Assembly (NCBI RefSeq): GCF_000308675.1
Contig: NZ_BAGE01000040.1
Coordinates: 1 to 64,000 of the forward strand
Direction of reading: 5' to 3'
Source: Nocardia paucivorans NBRC 100373
Lineage (GTDB): Bacteria > Actinomycetota > Actinomycetes > Mycobacteriales > Mycobacteriaceae
Length of the DNA: 64,000 bases
Below the pieces are notes generated by a model. That model was not told the DNA's origin, did no database searches, and was given only the letters and a program-made list of their open reading frames with translations. A program made the position numbers and the translations under genes. How positions within the stretch are numbered: position 1 is the first letter of the stretch; each line of letters starts with the position of its first letter. Below, piece by piece: positions 34,038 to 42,949 of the stretch.

Positions 34038-34193
34038 TGGTTCTCCTGTTCCATGAGGTCGGACCGATTCGAGGGAGCAGTCGGTCGTGCCGCACCGACC
34101 GGCAGAGAGTGGAGCCGACAGGTCTGTTCGGTCGTGTGTCTGCCGTCCCGGTGGATCCAGTGTCGGCGGTCGTCACCGATCCGGTTCCGGGAA

Positions 34194-34210
34194 ATCCCGC
34201 TCACCGAGAA
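34194..34210. promoter_or_regulatory. 17-bp cluster palindrome, site 5
   Basis: On the minus strand it reads TTCTCGGTGAGCGGGAT, 14 of 17 matches. It lies in the 373-base gap (34038-34410) between the Kst4D-like gene and the end of the ferredoxin reductase gene, upstream of the former. I see no gene in the gap. Confidence 0.6.
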
Positions 34211-34410
34211 GATCGTGTCTCCCAGGTATCGACCTGTGCGCGTGGTCGAGACGGTCTCTCCTGTCCGGCCGGGTTCACGAAGGTGCCGGCGGCGGGAACC
34301 GCGCCGACCGGTCCCCAGAGCTTCGCCTACGTGGCGCGCCGGTACCCCACGCGCCGACAACGCCGATATCGAAACTCCGGGCGCGGGGAGGCCGTCGACA
34401 CGCAGCCGGG

Positions 34411-35691
34411 TCAACCACGGACCCGTGTCAGCAGTTTCCCGAGTGGAATATTGCTGTCGGACAACACTTCCGGCCCAGGCCGGTGGCCACGGCTCAATGC
34501 GGCTCGCAACGCCACGAAATCCGCCGGCGCATTCAGGCATTCCGCAGCGACCAGGCCCTCGTCGCCGAAGTACAGGGCAACCTTGCGTCGCGGCTTGTCG
34601 GGATCGCTGCGGACCACCACCGACGTGTGATCATCGCTGAGGCCGACGATCTGAAGTTTCTGATCACCCTGATCGGACCAGAACCACGGCGCGGTCGAGG
34701 GCGGTGCGGTACTCCCCACCAGTACCGCCGCCGCGACCTCGGCCTGTGTGGTGGCGTTGTCCACCGATTCCAGCCGGTAGTGGCGACCGGTGGATGAGAC
34801 GCGGGTGGTGCAGTCACCGATGGCCAGCGTCCAACCGTCGGAGGTCGCACACCGGTCGTCGACCACCACACCACCCGCACAGCGCAGGCCGAGTTGGGCA
34901 GCCAGTTCGATGCGGGGCTCGGCCCCGATCGCAACCAGGACCGTCGCGGCCCGGATCTCCCGGCCGTCGGTCAACCGGACACCGTGAACACCGTCATCGG
35001 TGGCCGTGATCTCCGTCGGCTGCGCATCCAGAACGATTTCGGTCTGCATCGCCCGATGCGCCGCAAGCAGCTCCGTCGCGGTGATCTCACCCACCACGCG
35101 CCCCAAAAGCCGCGCCCCGGACTCGATCACGGTCACTTCCGCACCCAATGTCCGCGCGGTGGCGGCCACCTCGAGGCCGACGAAGCCACCACCGATCACC
35201 GCGATCGGGCCTTTACCGACCCGATCGGCCAATACGGAGGCATGGTCGAGATCCCGCAATCGCACCACATCGGGATGATCGGATCCGGGCAGAGACAGAG
35301 TCCGGGCTCGCGCTCCGGTGGCCAAGACCAACCGGTCGAATTCCCTCGGGTGTAAACCGCCCCCGCCGGCGAAATCGATCCGGACACCCGCCGATGTCCG
35401 GGCCACCCGTTCGACCCGTACACCGGTGAGTAGTTCGATCTCCTGGTCCGCATAGTGCGCCGGTTCGCGGAGCAGCAGCGATTCGGTGGTCGCCTTCCCT
35501 TTCAACCACGCCTTGGACAACGGCGGCCGTTGATACGGAAGCCGCGGCTCGTGGGAGACGAGGGTGATCGCACCGTCGTAGCCCGTATCACGCAGACGAT
35601 CCGCGAGATGAACGGCGGCATGCGAGGCACCCACCACTACGATGCGGCGCGGTGGTGTCCCGGTGCCCGGCGCGGTTTCCGAGTCGAGCAC
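34411..35691 (-). CDS. Ferredoxin reductase (FAD/NADH) for the P450
   Basis: A 426-residue flavoprotein of the rubredoxin/putidaredoxin reductase family. The FAD fold is RIVVVGASHAAVHLADRLRD, followed by LPYQRPPLSKAWLKGK. The NAD fold is IAVIGGGFVGLEVAATARTL G, and TLAIGDCTTR is the second FAD contact. It starts with GTG three bases after the ferredoxin stop, in the order P450-ferredoxin-reductase, a complete class I electron-transfer chain. Besides the P450 it might also serve the KshA oxygenases, for which no reductase is present; this is speculative, since KshB has a different architecture. Confidence 0.9.
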   Translation of the reverse strand: MLDSETAPGTGTPPRRIVVVGASHAAVHLADRLRDTGYDGAITLVSHEPRLPYQRPPLSKAWLKGKATTESLLLREPAHYADQEIELLTGVRVERVARTSAGVRIDFAGGGGLHPREFDRLVLATGARARTLSLPGSDHPDVVRLRDLDHASVLADRVGKGPIAVIGGGFVGLEVAATARTLGAEVTVIESGARLLGRVVGEITATELLAAHRAMQTEIVLDAQPTEITATDDGVHGVRLTDGREIRAATVLVAIGAEPRIELAAQLGLRCAGGVVVDDRCATSDGWTLAIGDCTTRVSSTGRHYRLESVDNATTQAEVAAAVLVGSTAPPSTAPWFWSDQGDQKLQIVGLSDDHTSVVVRSDPDKPRRKVALYFGDEGLVAAECLNAPADFVALRAALSRGHRPGPEVLSDSNIPLGKLLTRVRG

Positions 35692-35694
35692 CGG

Positions 35695-36015
35695 TCAGAC
35701 CTGCTCGTCCGGAACGGTTACGTGCAGATCGACCCCCTCGGCCAAGGTCAACTGACAGGACAAGCGGGAATTGTCCGCACGGTCGGAGGCGGTGCAGTCG
35801 AGCATGTCGTCCTCGTCCTCACCGGGATCGGGAAAATTACCCAGCTCGGCCCGGTCGACATACACATGGCAGGTCGCGCACGACAGCGTTCCGCCGCATT
35901 GACCGACAATGCCTTTCACACCGTTGCGCACGGCCGTGGACATCACGGAATCACCCACGGCACCGTCGATCACCTTCACCGTCCCATCGGGCTGGGTATA
36001 GAAAACTTTCGGCAT
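35695..36015 (-). CDS. [2Fe-2S] ferredoxin, adrenodoxin/putidaredoxin type
   Basis: A 106-residue plant/vertebrate-type ferredoxin. The cluster ligands are C40, C46, C49 and C87 (GQCGGTLSCATCHVYV and RLSCQL), spaced CX5CX2CX37C. The LSCATCHVYV and EDEDDMLD elements are the partner-binding region of adrenodoxin-type ferredoxins. It lies nine bases after the P450 gene and three bases before the reductase gene, and carries electrons from the latter to the former. Confidence 0.93.
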   Translation of the reverse strand: MPKVFYTQPDGTVKVIDGAVGDSVMSTAVRNGVKGIVGQCGGTLSCATCHVYVDRAELGNFPDPGEDEDDMLDCTASDRADNSRLSCQLTLAEGVDLHVTVPDEQV

Positions 36016-36024
36016 CCGGCGCTC

Positions 36025-37263
36025 CTACCAGGACACGGGCAGGTCGGTGACCGCCTGCGTCAGGTTGTCCATATCGATCACGGCCTCACCCTCGAGCCGC
36101 AGATTCGGCAGGCGTTTGAACAGTTCGGCGAGTCCGACCTGCATCTCCATCCGGGCCAGCGGAGCCCCGAGACAGTGATGCAGCCCGTAGCTCAGGGTGA
36201 GATGCGGGTTGTTCTCCCGGCGGATATCGAACACCCCGTCGTTCTCCACCACCACACCGTCGTGGTTGACCGCGGCCGGATCGACCAGTACGGCCTCGCC
36301 TTTCGCGATGGTGTGCCCGTCCAGCTCCACGTCCTCGGTCGCTACGAACGGCACCAGTCCACCACCGCCGGCGACGGTGGATCCGACGGCCATCCGTCCG
36401 TGCCGCAGGATTTCCTCCACCGCGGTCGGGGCCACACCGTCGGGATCGGCGAGGAAGAGCTCGAGCTGATCGGGGTTCTTCAGCAGTGCGTGCACGCCCG
36501 CGCAGATGAAGTTCGCGGTATTGTCGAATCCGCCGATGATCAGCACCAATGCAATCGGCAGGATCTCACCGTCGGTGAGGCTGTCGTCCTTGTCACGGGC
36601 ATTGGCCAGACTGCTGAGCAGGTCTTCGCGCGGTGCTCTGCGTCGTTCCTCGATCAGGCCCATCATGTAGACGACGAGTTCGGTCATATTCGCCACGACC
36701 TCTTCCTCGGGCATATTCGCCACCGCGAGCGTCGAGGAACTCCACTTCTGGAACTTCGGCCGGTCCTCCGGCGGCACACCGAGCAGATTGGCCAGCATCT
36801 GGATCGGCAGTGCCACCGCGTAGTCGTGCACAAGGTTGGCCGGAGCGCCCTTGGCGATCATTTCGTCGATGAGGTGGTTGGCGAATTCCACCGCGGAATC
36901 GCGCATCGCCTTGACCCGCTTAGGGGAAATCGAGCGCTGCACCAACTTCCGCAGCTTGGTGTGATGCGGCGGATCCTCGAATTGCAGGGTGGTCTTGAGG
37001 AAGTCCGGGAACTCGACGAAGTACGGCACCACCCGCTCGCCGGTCCGGAACGGTTCGCGGACGAACCGGCCGTCGCTCAACATTTCCCGGGCGGCGGCGT
37101 TGCGGTGGATCACCCAAACCTCGCCGCCGAACGGCATCGCCATCTTGGTCATCGGCCGGTCGGCGGCGATGGCGTGGTAGCGGTCCACCGCTTCGTCCGG
37201 CGGCACCGGCGGGAAGGGATATTCGGTGCTCACGGCGTTACCGGCCGTCTCGGTTGTACTCAT
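36025..37263 (-). CDS. Cytochrome P450 with unusual I-helix and heme loop
   Basis: A 412-residue bacterial P450. ExxR is E284-x-x-R287, and the heme Cys is C364 in LSYGLHHCLGAPLAR. The heme loop departs from FGxGxHxC: the Phe and first Gly are Leu and Ser. The I-helix reads IIGGFDNTAN (244-249), so the usual catalytic Thr after the acid is Asn248. P450cin also carries Asn here and stays active, so this need not inactivate the enzyme. Ferredoxin and reductase genes follow. The gene is in an SMP-30/SDR/P450/ferredoxin/reductase operon, and a steroid or terpenoid hydroxylation is the likely reaction. Confidence 0.93.
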   Translation of the reverse strand: MSTTETAGNAVSTEYPFPPVPPDEAVDRYHAIAADRPMTKMAMPFGGEVWVIHRNAAAREMLSDGRFVREPFRTGERVVPYFVEFPDFLKTTLQFEDPPHHTKLRKLVQRSISPKRVKAMRDSAVEFANHLIDEMIAKGAPANLVHDYAVALPIQMLANLLGVPPEDRPKFQKWSSSTLAVANMPEEEVVANMTELVVYMMGLIEERRRAPREDLLSSLANARDKDDSLTDGEILPIALVLIIGGFDNTANFICAGVHALLKNPDQLELFLADPDGVAPTAVEEILRHGRMAVGSTVAGGGGLVPFVATEDVELDGHTIAKGEAVLVDPAAVNHDGVVVENDGVFDIRRENNPHLTLSYGLHHCLGAPLARMEMQVGLAELFKRLPNLRLEGEAVIDMDNLTQAVTDLPVSW

Positions 37264-37294
37264 CGGCTCACTCCAATGGGGCTTCGGGGGTGGG

Positions 37295-38200
37295 TCAGGA
37301 GGCCGGTAACCGTGTGGGCGCGACCAGCTGCGGAATCGCCTCCGGCGTAATCGCCATGATCGTGTCGAACCGGTCTGCCACGGTTTCCACGGTGAGCTCG
37401 GGATCGTGGATACCCACGGTGTTCACCAGGGCCAAGCGGTTCACAATTCCCCCCGCCACGTTGAACACCTCTCCGGTGACCTCGCAGGACGGATGCAGCA
37501 GGTAGGCGACCACCGGCGCCACATGCTCGGGCAGCAACGCCGTGCGCATGTACTCCATGACCTCCGGCGACAGTGTGTCCGCGGCGGCCTCGGCCATCCG
37601 GGTACCGGCACCGGGCGCGATCGCATTGACCTTGACACCGGCCTCCAGGCCCTCGAGCGCCAGGTTGCGGGTGAGCCCGAACAGCGCACCTTTGGAACCC
37701 CCGTAGTGCGCCATCCCGGGATTCCCGAGCATCGCCTGGGAGATGGTGTTCACGATCCGCGGCGACTCCGCCGCCAATAGATGCGGCCAGGCGGCACGGA
37801 TGACCCGCAGGGACCCGAAGTAGTGGACGTCGAGATGTCGCTGATACTCCTCGTCCGGAACCTCGGCGAACGGAGCCGCCCGCACGATCCCGGCATTGTT
37901 GACGACCGAGGTGAGCCCGCCGAAGGTGGAGACCGCCGTATCGACCAACGCACGAGCGCCTTCTTCGGTGGACACGTCGCCGGTGCAGGCGACGGCCTTT
38001 CCGCCGGCTGCGGTGATCTCCGCGACGACGTCGGCGGCCGGGTCGTCGCCATCGAGCCCGGAGCCGTCGATACGGGAGCCGAGGTCGCCGACCACGACCG
38101 AGGCGCCGCGCGAGGCGAGCAGCAGGGCGTGAGCGCGGCCGATACCGCGGCCGGCGCCGGTGACGATGACGACGCGGTCGGAGAAGTCCAGTGTTGCCAT
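37295..38200 (-). CDS. SDR, 17-beta-HSD4/MFE-2-like
   Basis: A 301-residue SDR. It has TGAGRGIGRAHALLLASRGA, the VVVGDLG strand, NNAGIVR, a Ser in NTISQA and the catalytic YGGSK. The TGAGxGIGRAxAxxLAxRGA opening followed by a long dehydrogenase domain is shared with the (3R)-hydroxyacyl-CoA dehydrogenase part of MFE-2 and with 17-beta-HSD4-type proteins of steroid degraders. The start is ATG 38200, 34 bases after the SMP-30 gene and 31 bases before the P450 gene. It probably oxidises the alcohol formed by the P450 or a hydroxyacyl-CoA. Confidence 0.85.
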   Translation of the reverse strand: MATLDFSDRVVIVTGAGRGIGRAHALLLASRGASVVVGDLGSRIDGSGLDGDDPAADVVAEITAAGGKAVACTGDVSTEEGARALVDTAVSTFGGLTSVVNNAGIVRAAPFAEVPDEEYQRHLDVHYFGSLRVIRAAWPHLLAAESPRIVNTISQAMLGNPGMAHYGGSKGALFGLTRNLALEGLEAGVKVNAIAPGAGTRMAEAAADTLSPEVMEYMRTALLPEHVAPVVAYLLHPSCEVTGEVFNVAGGIVNRLALVNTVGIHDPELTVETVADRFDTIMAITPEAIPQLVAPTRLPAS

Positions 38201-38234
38201 GATTTCCTCAGAGCTTCGGTATGGTGCGGACAGG

Positions 38235-39182
38235 TCAGGGGCGGGTGGCGCCACCGGAGTGTTCGACATCGGCCACCCAGATGGTCCCCTGCGCTTCCCG
38301 AGCCGATTTCGCGAAATCGAAAACCTCGAATCCGACTGTCATGTAAAGGGTTTTGCGGTCCGGGCCGCCGAGCAGGCAGGCGGAGGCGATACCGTACTCC
38401 AGCGGCAGCGATACCGCCTGGGTGAGCCCCTGGTCGGTGAAACGCGCGACGTAGCCGCCGCCGGGCATGGCGGCCCACACACCACCGTCCGCGTCGAGAC
38501 CGATCCCGTCGGGCATGAATGGGCAGGTGGCGAACTCACGCGCGTTCGACAGCGTGCCGTCCGCGGCGCGATCCATCACGGTGATCTTGGAAGCCATTAC
38601 TTCTGCCGTGTAGACCTTGGTGCCGTCATCGCTGATGGCGATACCGTTCGCGCACATCAGCGGGTCCACCTTCTCCGGCGTCGAGACCGCACCGTCCGGA
38701 TCCACCACGATCAGCGGCGAGGCCACCGGCTCGTCGCCCTTGAAGATGTCGAAGCCGAGCTGGGTGATGTAGGCCCGGCCATCGGCATCGACCACCATGT
38801 CGTTGGCTGCTGCCGGGCAGTACTGCGAGATATCGGCGTACACGCTCAGATCGTCCGGCGCGCCACCACCGTGCACCAGCACGAGCTTCTCGTGCATCGA
38901 TACCACGATCAACCGGCCGTCCGGGAGCCGGCCGAATCCACCCAGCACGATCGGCGCATCGGTGGTGGCGGCGCGCGCGGTCGCGTCCACCACCACCGTC
39001 GCATTGCCGTCGGCATCCAGCGTTTTCAGTGTGCCGGTGTACATATCGGAGAACCAGAACGTGCCGTCGTGCCATCGCGGACACTCCGGCCAGGAGTATC
39101 CACTCGAGATTTTGCGGGCCTCGAAAGTTGTGGCGCCGGCGGCGGTGACGGCGGCTGCGACGGTCTCGACGGGGTTGGTCAT
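38235..39182 (-). CDS. SMP-30/gluconolactonase/LRE family lactonase
   Basis: A 315-residue six-bladed propeller protein. Metal-binding regions are recognisable: Glu in SSGYSWPECPRWHDG, Asn in PAAANDMVVDADGRAYI and CANGIAISDDG, and Asp in MPDGIGLDADGGVWAAM. The family hydrolyses lactones using a divalent metal. In this cluster, with two BVMOs, a lactonase acting on a BVMO-derived or spontaneously formed lactone is an attractive inference. It is the first gene of the operon running to 34411 and has the 17-bp palindrome at 39334, about 150 bases upstream of its start. Confidence 0.88.
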   Translation of the reverse strand: MTNPVETVAAAVTAAGATTFEARKISSGYSWPECPRWHDGTFWFSDMYTGTLKTLDADGNATVVVDATARAATTDAPIVLGGFGRLPDGRLIVVSMHEKLVLVHGGGAPDDLSVYADISQYCPAAANDMVVDADGRAYITQLGFDIFKGDEPVASPLIVVDPDGAVSTPEKVDPLMCANGIAISDDGTKVYTAEVMASKITVMDRAADGTLSNAREFATCPFMPDGIGLDADGGVWAAMPGGGYVARFTDQGLTQAVSLPLEYGIASACLLGGPDRKTLYMTVGFEVFDFAKSAREAQGTIWVADVEHSGGATRP

Positions 39183-39333
39183 GGTAGGGGCCTTCCAGGG
39201 AACTTCGAACTCTCGCCGGTTCCACATACGGCGGAATACCGGACTGCGCGAGCGCAGGAGCCTCGCGTGAACTGGATCACAAGGACTGGGTCTGTCAGGA
39301 CGATAAGGCCCCATCCGAGGCATCGACGCCGTC

Positions 39334-39350
39334 CTCCCATTCAGCGGGAA
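39334..39350. promoter_or_regulatory. 17-bp cluster palindrome, site 6
   Basis: CTCCCATTCAGCGGGAA, good on both strands (the reverse complement TTCCCGCTGAATGGGAG matches 14 of 17). It lies between the SDR at 39480 and the SMP-30 gene, suggesting a promoter of its own for the SMP-30/SDR/P450 operon. The 297-base gap holds no convincing gene. Confidence 0.65.
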
Positions 39351-39479
39351 CGGTCACCTCGATCGGAGACCACGCACCGCCCACAGGACGGTTTCCGGTT
39401 TCCGCGGCGCCCAGTCGGACCAACCGATCACACCACCGGGACACCCTCACAGAAGGTGCCTCGCCGCCGGTGCGCACAC

Positions 39480-40238
39480 TCATCTGGTCTGCGAGCCGCC
39501 GTTGAAGTCCAATGTCTGCCCGGTCATTCCGCCGGCCTCGTTCGAGGCCAGATACGCGCAGAACGCGCCGACCTCGAGCGGATCACCGAGCCGCCCGATC
39601 GGGATACCCGCGACCAATTGCTCGATCCGTTCCGGTGACATCTTGTGTGCCAGGTTGGCCTGCAAACCCAGCGCGACGATATTGGCGGTGACACCGTACC
39701 GACCGGTTTCGGCGGCCAGATGACGAATGAATCCCTCGATACCGCTCTTCCCGGTCGCGTACATCGAGTAGTTGATGTTCTGCCCGGTGCGCGCCGCCCC
39801 CGACGATATCTGCACGACCCGGCCCCAACCGTTGTCGCACATACCGTCGATGACCGCTTTGATGCAGTTCATCGCGCCGTAGATATTCAGGTCGATGGAA
39901 GGCGGCCACTGGTCGGGAGTCAGTTCCCGGAAGGGTTTGATGACCCGATCCTCGGCGATCCCCGCGTTGTTCACCAGGATATCGATATGACTGCCGAGTT
40001 CGGTTTCGACCGACCGCACGGCATCGACGGTTGCCTGGTAGTCCGTCACGTCGAACGCCCGGGCGACGGCTTTGTTCCCGTCCGCCACGATTCCTGCGGC
40101 GACCCGCTCCGCACGCTCGGCGTACAGATCGTTCACCACCACTGTCGCCCCTTGACGGGCGAGCACTGTCGCGATTCCTTCGCCCACACTCTGGCCCGCC
40201 CCGGTGACCAGGGCGATATGTCCATCCAGCTCGAACAC
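39480..40238 (-). CDS. Short-chain dehydrogenase/reductase
   Basis: A 252-residue SDR. The glycine motif is TGAGQSVGEGIA, slightly unusual in having Ser-Val before the second Gly. It has VVVNDLYAERAE, NNAGIAEDR, a Ser in QISSGAA and YATGK as the catalytic pair. The C-terminal GGMTGQTLDFNGGSQTR is typical of the classical family. The 17-bp palindrome lies 135 bases upstream (40373). It probably acts on a hydroxy or keto group of the same substrate family; the precise role is unknown. Confidence 0.9.
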   Translation of the reverse strand: MFELDGHIALVTGAGQSVGEGIATVLARQGATVVVNDLYAERAERVAAGIVADGNKAVARAFDVTDYQATVDAVRSVETELGSHIDILVNNAGIAEDRVIKPFRELTPDQWPPSIDLNIYGAMNCIKAVIDGMCDNGWGRVVQISSGAARTGQNINYSMYATGKSGIEGFIRHLAAETGRYGVTANIVALGLQANLAHKMSPERIEQLVAGIPIGRLGDPLEVGAFCAYLASNEAGGMTGQTLDFNGGSQTR

Positions 40239-40372
40239 GAGTTCCCTTTCTCGATTTCGCCACCGGATCCACAGGGTGGCGTCCTGCCCGTACGCACATC
40301 CCTTCCCGAATGGGCGGACACGGACATCGGTAGGCGGAAGGGTAGGGCCTGGACGTCGCTGCGAACCTCACG

Positions 40373-40389
40373 TTCCCGCCGAGTGGGAG
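40373..40389. promoter_or_regulatory. 17-bp cluster palindrome, site 7
   Basis: TTCCCGCCGAGTGGGAG, 14 of 17 matches. It lies upstream of the SDR at 39480 (start 40238). The following stretch to 40860 shows no convincing gene. Confidence 0.65.
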
Positions 40390-40865
40390 CCTCTGGCCGG
40401 TCGCGGCCGTCGCCGCCGGCTCGGCCCTCGGTCGCCGATCCACGAGGGGCAGTCCACGCCGGCAGCAATAGCGATACGAGCGATACGAACGTTGTCTCGA
40501 TGACGACGACCCATGTGGCAGAGGCCGATCCGATTTCGGCCGCCCATGGCGTGCGGAATCGGACGAAAAGTCACGATCGGATCGTAGAGGCGCGGCAGTT
40601 AGGATCCGTCCCGCCAATCCCGATGAACGGGAGGCGCTCCGGTGCTCACATACCGCGGCGAAAAGGCACCACCACACCCGGGCTCCAGGATCGTTCGAGC
40701 TCGGTCTTACATGGCCTCCGCGAATTCACGAGTACGGGTTTCGACCAACGCACCGAGCCGATCCCAATAGTGATCGGCCGAGACCAGGTGCGTCTGTCGA
40801 CCTCTCGTTCCCGAGATCACGGCCCGGCGCGAGCAGGCCCGCACCGACAGCCTCCCTGGGCGGAG

Positions 40866-40882
40866 ATTCCACTGAGCGGGCA
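40866..40882. promoter_or_regulatory. 17-bp cluster palindrome, site 8
   Basis: ATTCCACTGAGCGGGCA, 13 of 17 matches, 42 bases before the ATG of a decayed NTF2-like gene whose direction leads to the Old Yellow Enzyme gene at 41574. The site survives although its first gene is broken. Confidence 0.55.
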
Positions 40883-40924
40883 AAGCCGGAGCTTCTCGTT
40901 CCTGCACCTCGCTAACGTCCGCGT

Positions 40925-41400
40925 ATGAGTAACACATGGCCTGGAGAGGACCTCGAAGCGGCATTCCGAACGGGGCAGACAACGGCCGCGCGGGCCGCCG
41001 TCGGCAAAGGTGGCCGGCGTGATTCGTCGATCTGTTCACACTCGACGCCGAGTACCACGAGCAGATGGTCGGCGTGCTGAGAAAACACGACGCCATCCGA
41101 GCACGGGCGGAACCGACCACCGCCCAATTCCCCGGAGCGGCGAGAACCTCATTCCCCGTCCATCGGCACCTGATCGACGACGTCGACGGTGTGATCGTGG
41201 TGACGCCGGACAACCTGATGCGTGGTCCCGGAAGGCGGCGCCCGAATGGGGACGAACAACATCGACATCCTCACCTACGCCGGAAACGAAGAGTTCTCCG
41301 AAGGGGAGGACGTCGAGGATTCCGCCGAATTCACCGAACTCGCGTCCTCCGCGATCGGACAGGCGACGGAATCGGGCGCACCCGGCACGGCCGAACTCGA
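40925..41400 (+). pseudogene. Decayed NTF2/SnoaL-like protein
   Basis: Fragments in three frames line up in order. MSNTWPGEDLEAAFRTGQTT is followed by DLFTLDAEYHEQMVG, then FPVHRHLIDDVDGVIV, and finally NNIDILTYAGNEEFSEGEDV EDSAEF. This is the order of segments in SnoaL-like/NTF2-fold proteins common in actinobacterial catabolic clusters (LFTxDAxYxEH and ILxYAGxGxFSxEEDVYNP). Several frameshifts make it a pseudogene. Intact, it would have been the first gene after palindrome site 8. From 41401 to 41573 no further gene is recognised. Confidence 0.65.
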
Positions 41401-41573
41401 ATGGTGTGCGCGGCAACCTTCGCCGCTCTCGTCGAAGCGGCCGAGACCGGCGCGCATGGCGACCACGACAACATGGTCGACGAGATGTCGCGCTGGATGG
41501 ATATCCACACCCCGTCGCCCACCTGCGCAAACCCGATGTTCTCCCACCCGTCGGCCTGACAAGGAGCTCCACC

Positions 41574-42815
41574 ATGACCGCCTCCCACATTTCACCGACC
41601 ACTCGCCCGGACCCGCTGGCACCGGCCGACCTCGGCCCGATTCGGTTGCGCAACCGCGTGATCAAATCCGCGACATTCGAAGGAGTGACCACCGACGCGC
41701 TGGTCACCGACGCACTGATCGACTTCCACGTCGCGGTCGGCGCCGGCGGTGCCGGTATGACGACCGTCGCTTATCTGGCGGTATCACCCGAGGGGCGTAC
41801 CGAACGCGACCAGATCTACTGGCGGCCCGAAGTGCTCCCGGGACTGCGCCGGCTCACCGAAGCGGTACACGACACCGGTGCCGCTGTCTCGGCACAGATC
41901 GGGCACGCCGGCCCGGTCGCCAACTCGCGCTCGAACGGCCTGCCGTCGCTGTCCCCGTCGACCAGGCCCAATCCACTGTCGATGAGTTGGGATCGCGCGG
42001 CTTCCGAGGCCGATATCCGGCGAATCATCGACGACCACGCTCGGGCGACGCGGCACGCGATCGAGGTGGGTTTCGACGCGGTCGAGGTGCATCTGGGGCA
42101 CAACTATCTGGCCAGCTCGTTCTTGAGCCCGAAGATCAACCACCGCAAGGACTCGTGGGGCGGATCTCTGGAGCGCCGCGCGGAGTTCGCCCGGCGCATT
42201 CTGCAAGCCGTGGGCGAGGCCGCCGACGGGCGGATCGCGGTGCTGGCGAAGATGAACATGGCCGATGGTGTGCCCGGTGGATTGTGGCTCGACGAATCGC
42301 TGCTCTTCGCGCAGATGCTCGAACGCGACGGCCATGTCGACGCACTCGTGCTGACCGGCGGCTCCTCGCTGCTCAACCCGATGTATCTGTTCCGCGGCGA
42401 CGTCCCGATTCGGGAAATGGCCGAAACCCAAAACGGCATCGTCAAGTTGGGCATGAAGCTGTTCGGCCGCCTGGTGTTCTCGCACTATCCCTACGAACCG
42501 CTCTACTTCCGCGACTATGCTCGCCAGTTCCGTGACGCGGTGAACCTCCCACTGGTGCTGCTCGGCGGAATCACCGACCTCGCCGGTATGAATGCCGCGA
42601 TGGGCGACGGGTTCGAGTTCGTCGCGATGGCGCGCGCACTGCTGCGGGAACCCGACCTGATCAACCGCATCCGGGCGGAGGCGTCGACGGAATCGCTGTG
42701 CATCCACTGCAACCTCTGTGCGGCGAGCATCTTCACCGGCACCCGCTGCCCACTGGCGCGTGCCTCCGGTCCGAAGAGCCCCGTATCGTCTCGGTCGGCC
42801 GATCCGGTCGGGTAA
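41574..42815 (+). CDS. Old Yellow Enzyme-family NADH:flavin oxidoreductase
   Basis: A 413-residue FMN TIM-barrel protein. LGPIRLRNRVIKSATFEGVT TD opens the domain; AQIGHAG, the active-site EVHLGHNYLASSFLSP, the SWGGSLERRAEFARRIL motif and GGITDLAGMNAAMGDGFEFV AMARALLREPDL are all present. The C-terminus has Cys residues in CIHCNLCAASIFTGTRC, as in larger 2,4-dienoyl-CoA-reductase-like members. It probably reduces an activated C=C bond of a dienone or enone. AAGGAG lies seven bases before the ATG. It is flanked on both sides by pseudogenes and is the last intact gene of the catabolic region. Confidence 0.9.
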   Translation: MTASHISPTTRPDPLAPADLGPIRLRNRVIKSATFEGVTTDALVTDALIDFHVAVGAGGAGMTTVAYLAVSPEGRTERDQIYWRPEVLPGLRRLTEAVHDTGAAVSAQIGHAGPVANSRSNGLPSLSPSTRPNPLSMSWDRAASEADIRRIIDDHARATRHAIEVGFDAVEVHLGHNYLASSFLSPKINHRKDSWGGSLERRAEFARRILQAVGEAADGRIAVLAKMNMADGVPGGLWLDESLLFAQMLERDGHVDALVLTGGSSLLNPMYLFRGDVPIREMAETQNGIVKLGMKLFGRLVFSHYPYEPLYFRDYARQFRDAVNLPLVLLGGITDLAGMNAAMGDGFEFVAMARALLREPDLINRIRAEASTESLCIHCNLCAASIFTGTRCPLARASGPKSPVSSRSADPVG

Positions 42816-42949
42816 CCACACCCACCGACTCCGCGGCGATGGACTCGGCATCATCCACCGGAAAGCTGCTACCCACCCGACATCCCGCACCGGACGACGC
42901 TGTACGGATGACGGCTGCCGGCATGGGGATTTTTGCGGTATGACCTCCG

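Noticed and set aside
39295..39483. 62-codon minus-strand frame overlapping the end of the SDR
   Set aside because: It has an ATGA overlap, but it contains a cluster palindrome, has no recognisable family and occupies the expected promoter region of the SMP-30 gene.
40707..40800. Minus-strand frame ending HLVSADHYWDRLGALVETRT
   Set aside because: It looks like a protein C-terminus, but it is only about 30 residues before the frame degrades and I recognise no family.
5600..41574. KstR/KstR2 operators of the cholesterol regulon
   Set aside because: I looked for AAC-N2-GTT and CAAG-N2-CTTG type palindromes in the catabolic promoters and found no convincing copy; the promoters carry a different palindrome.
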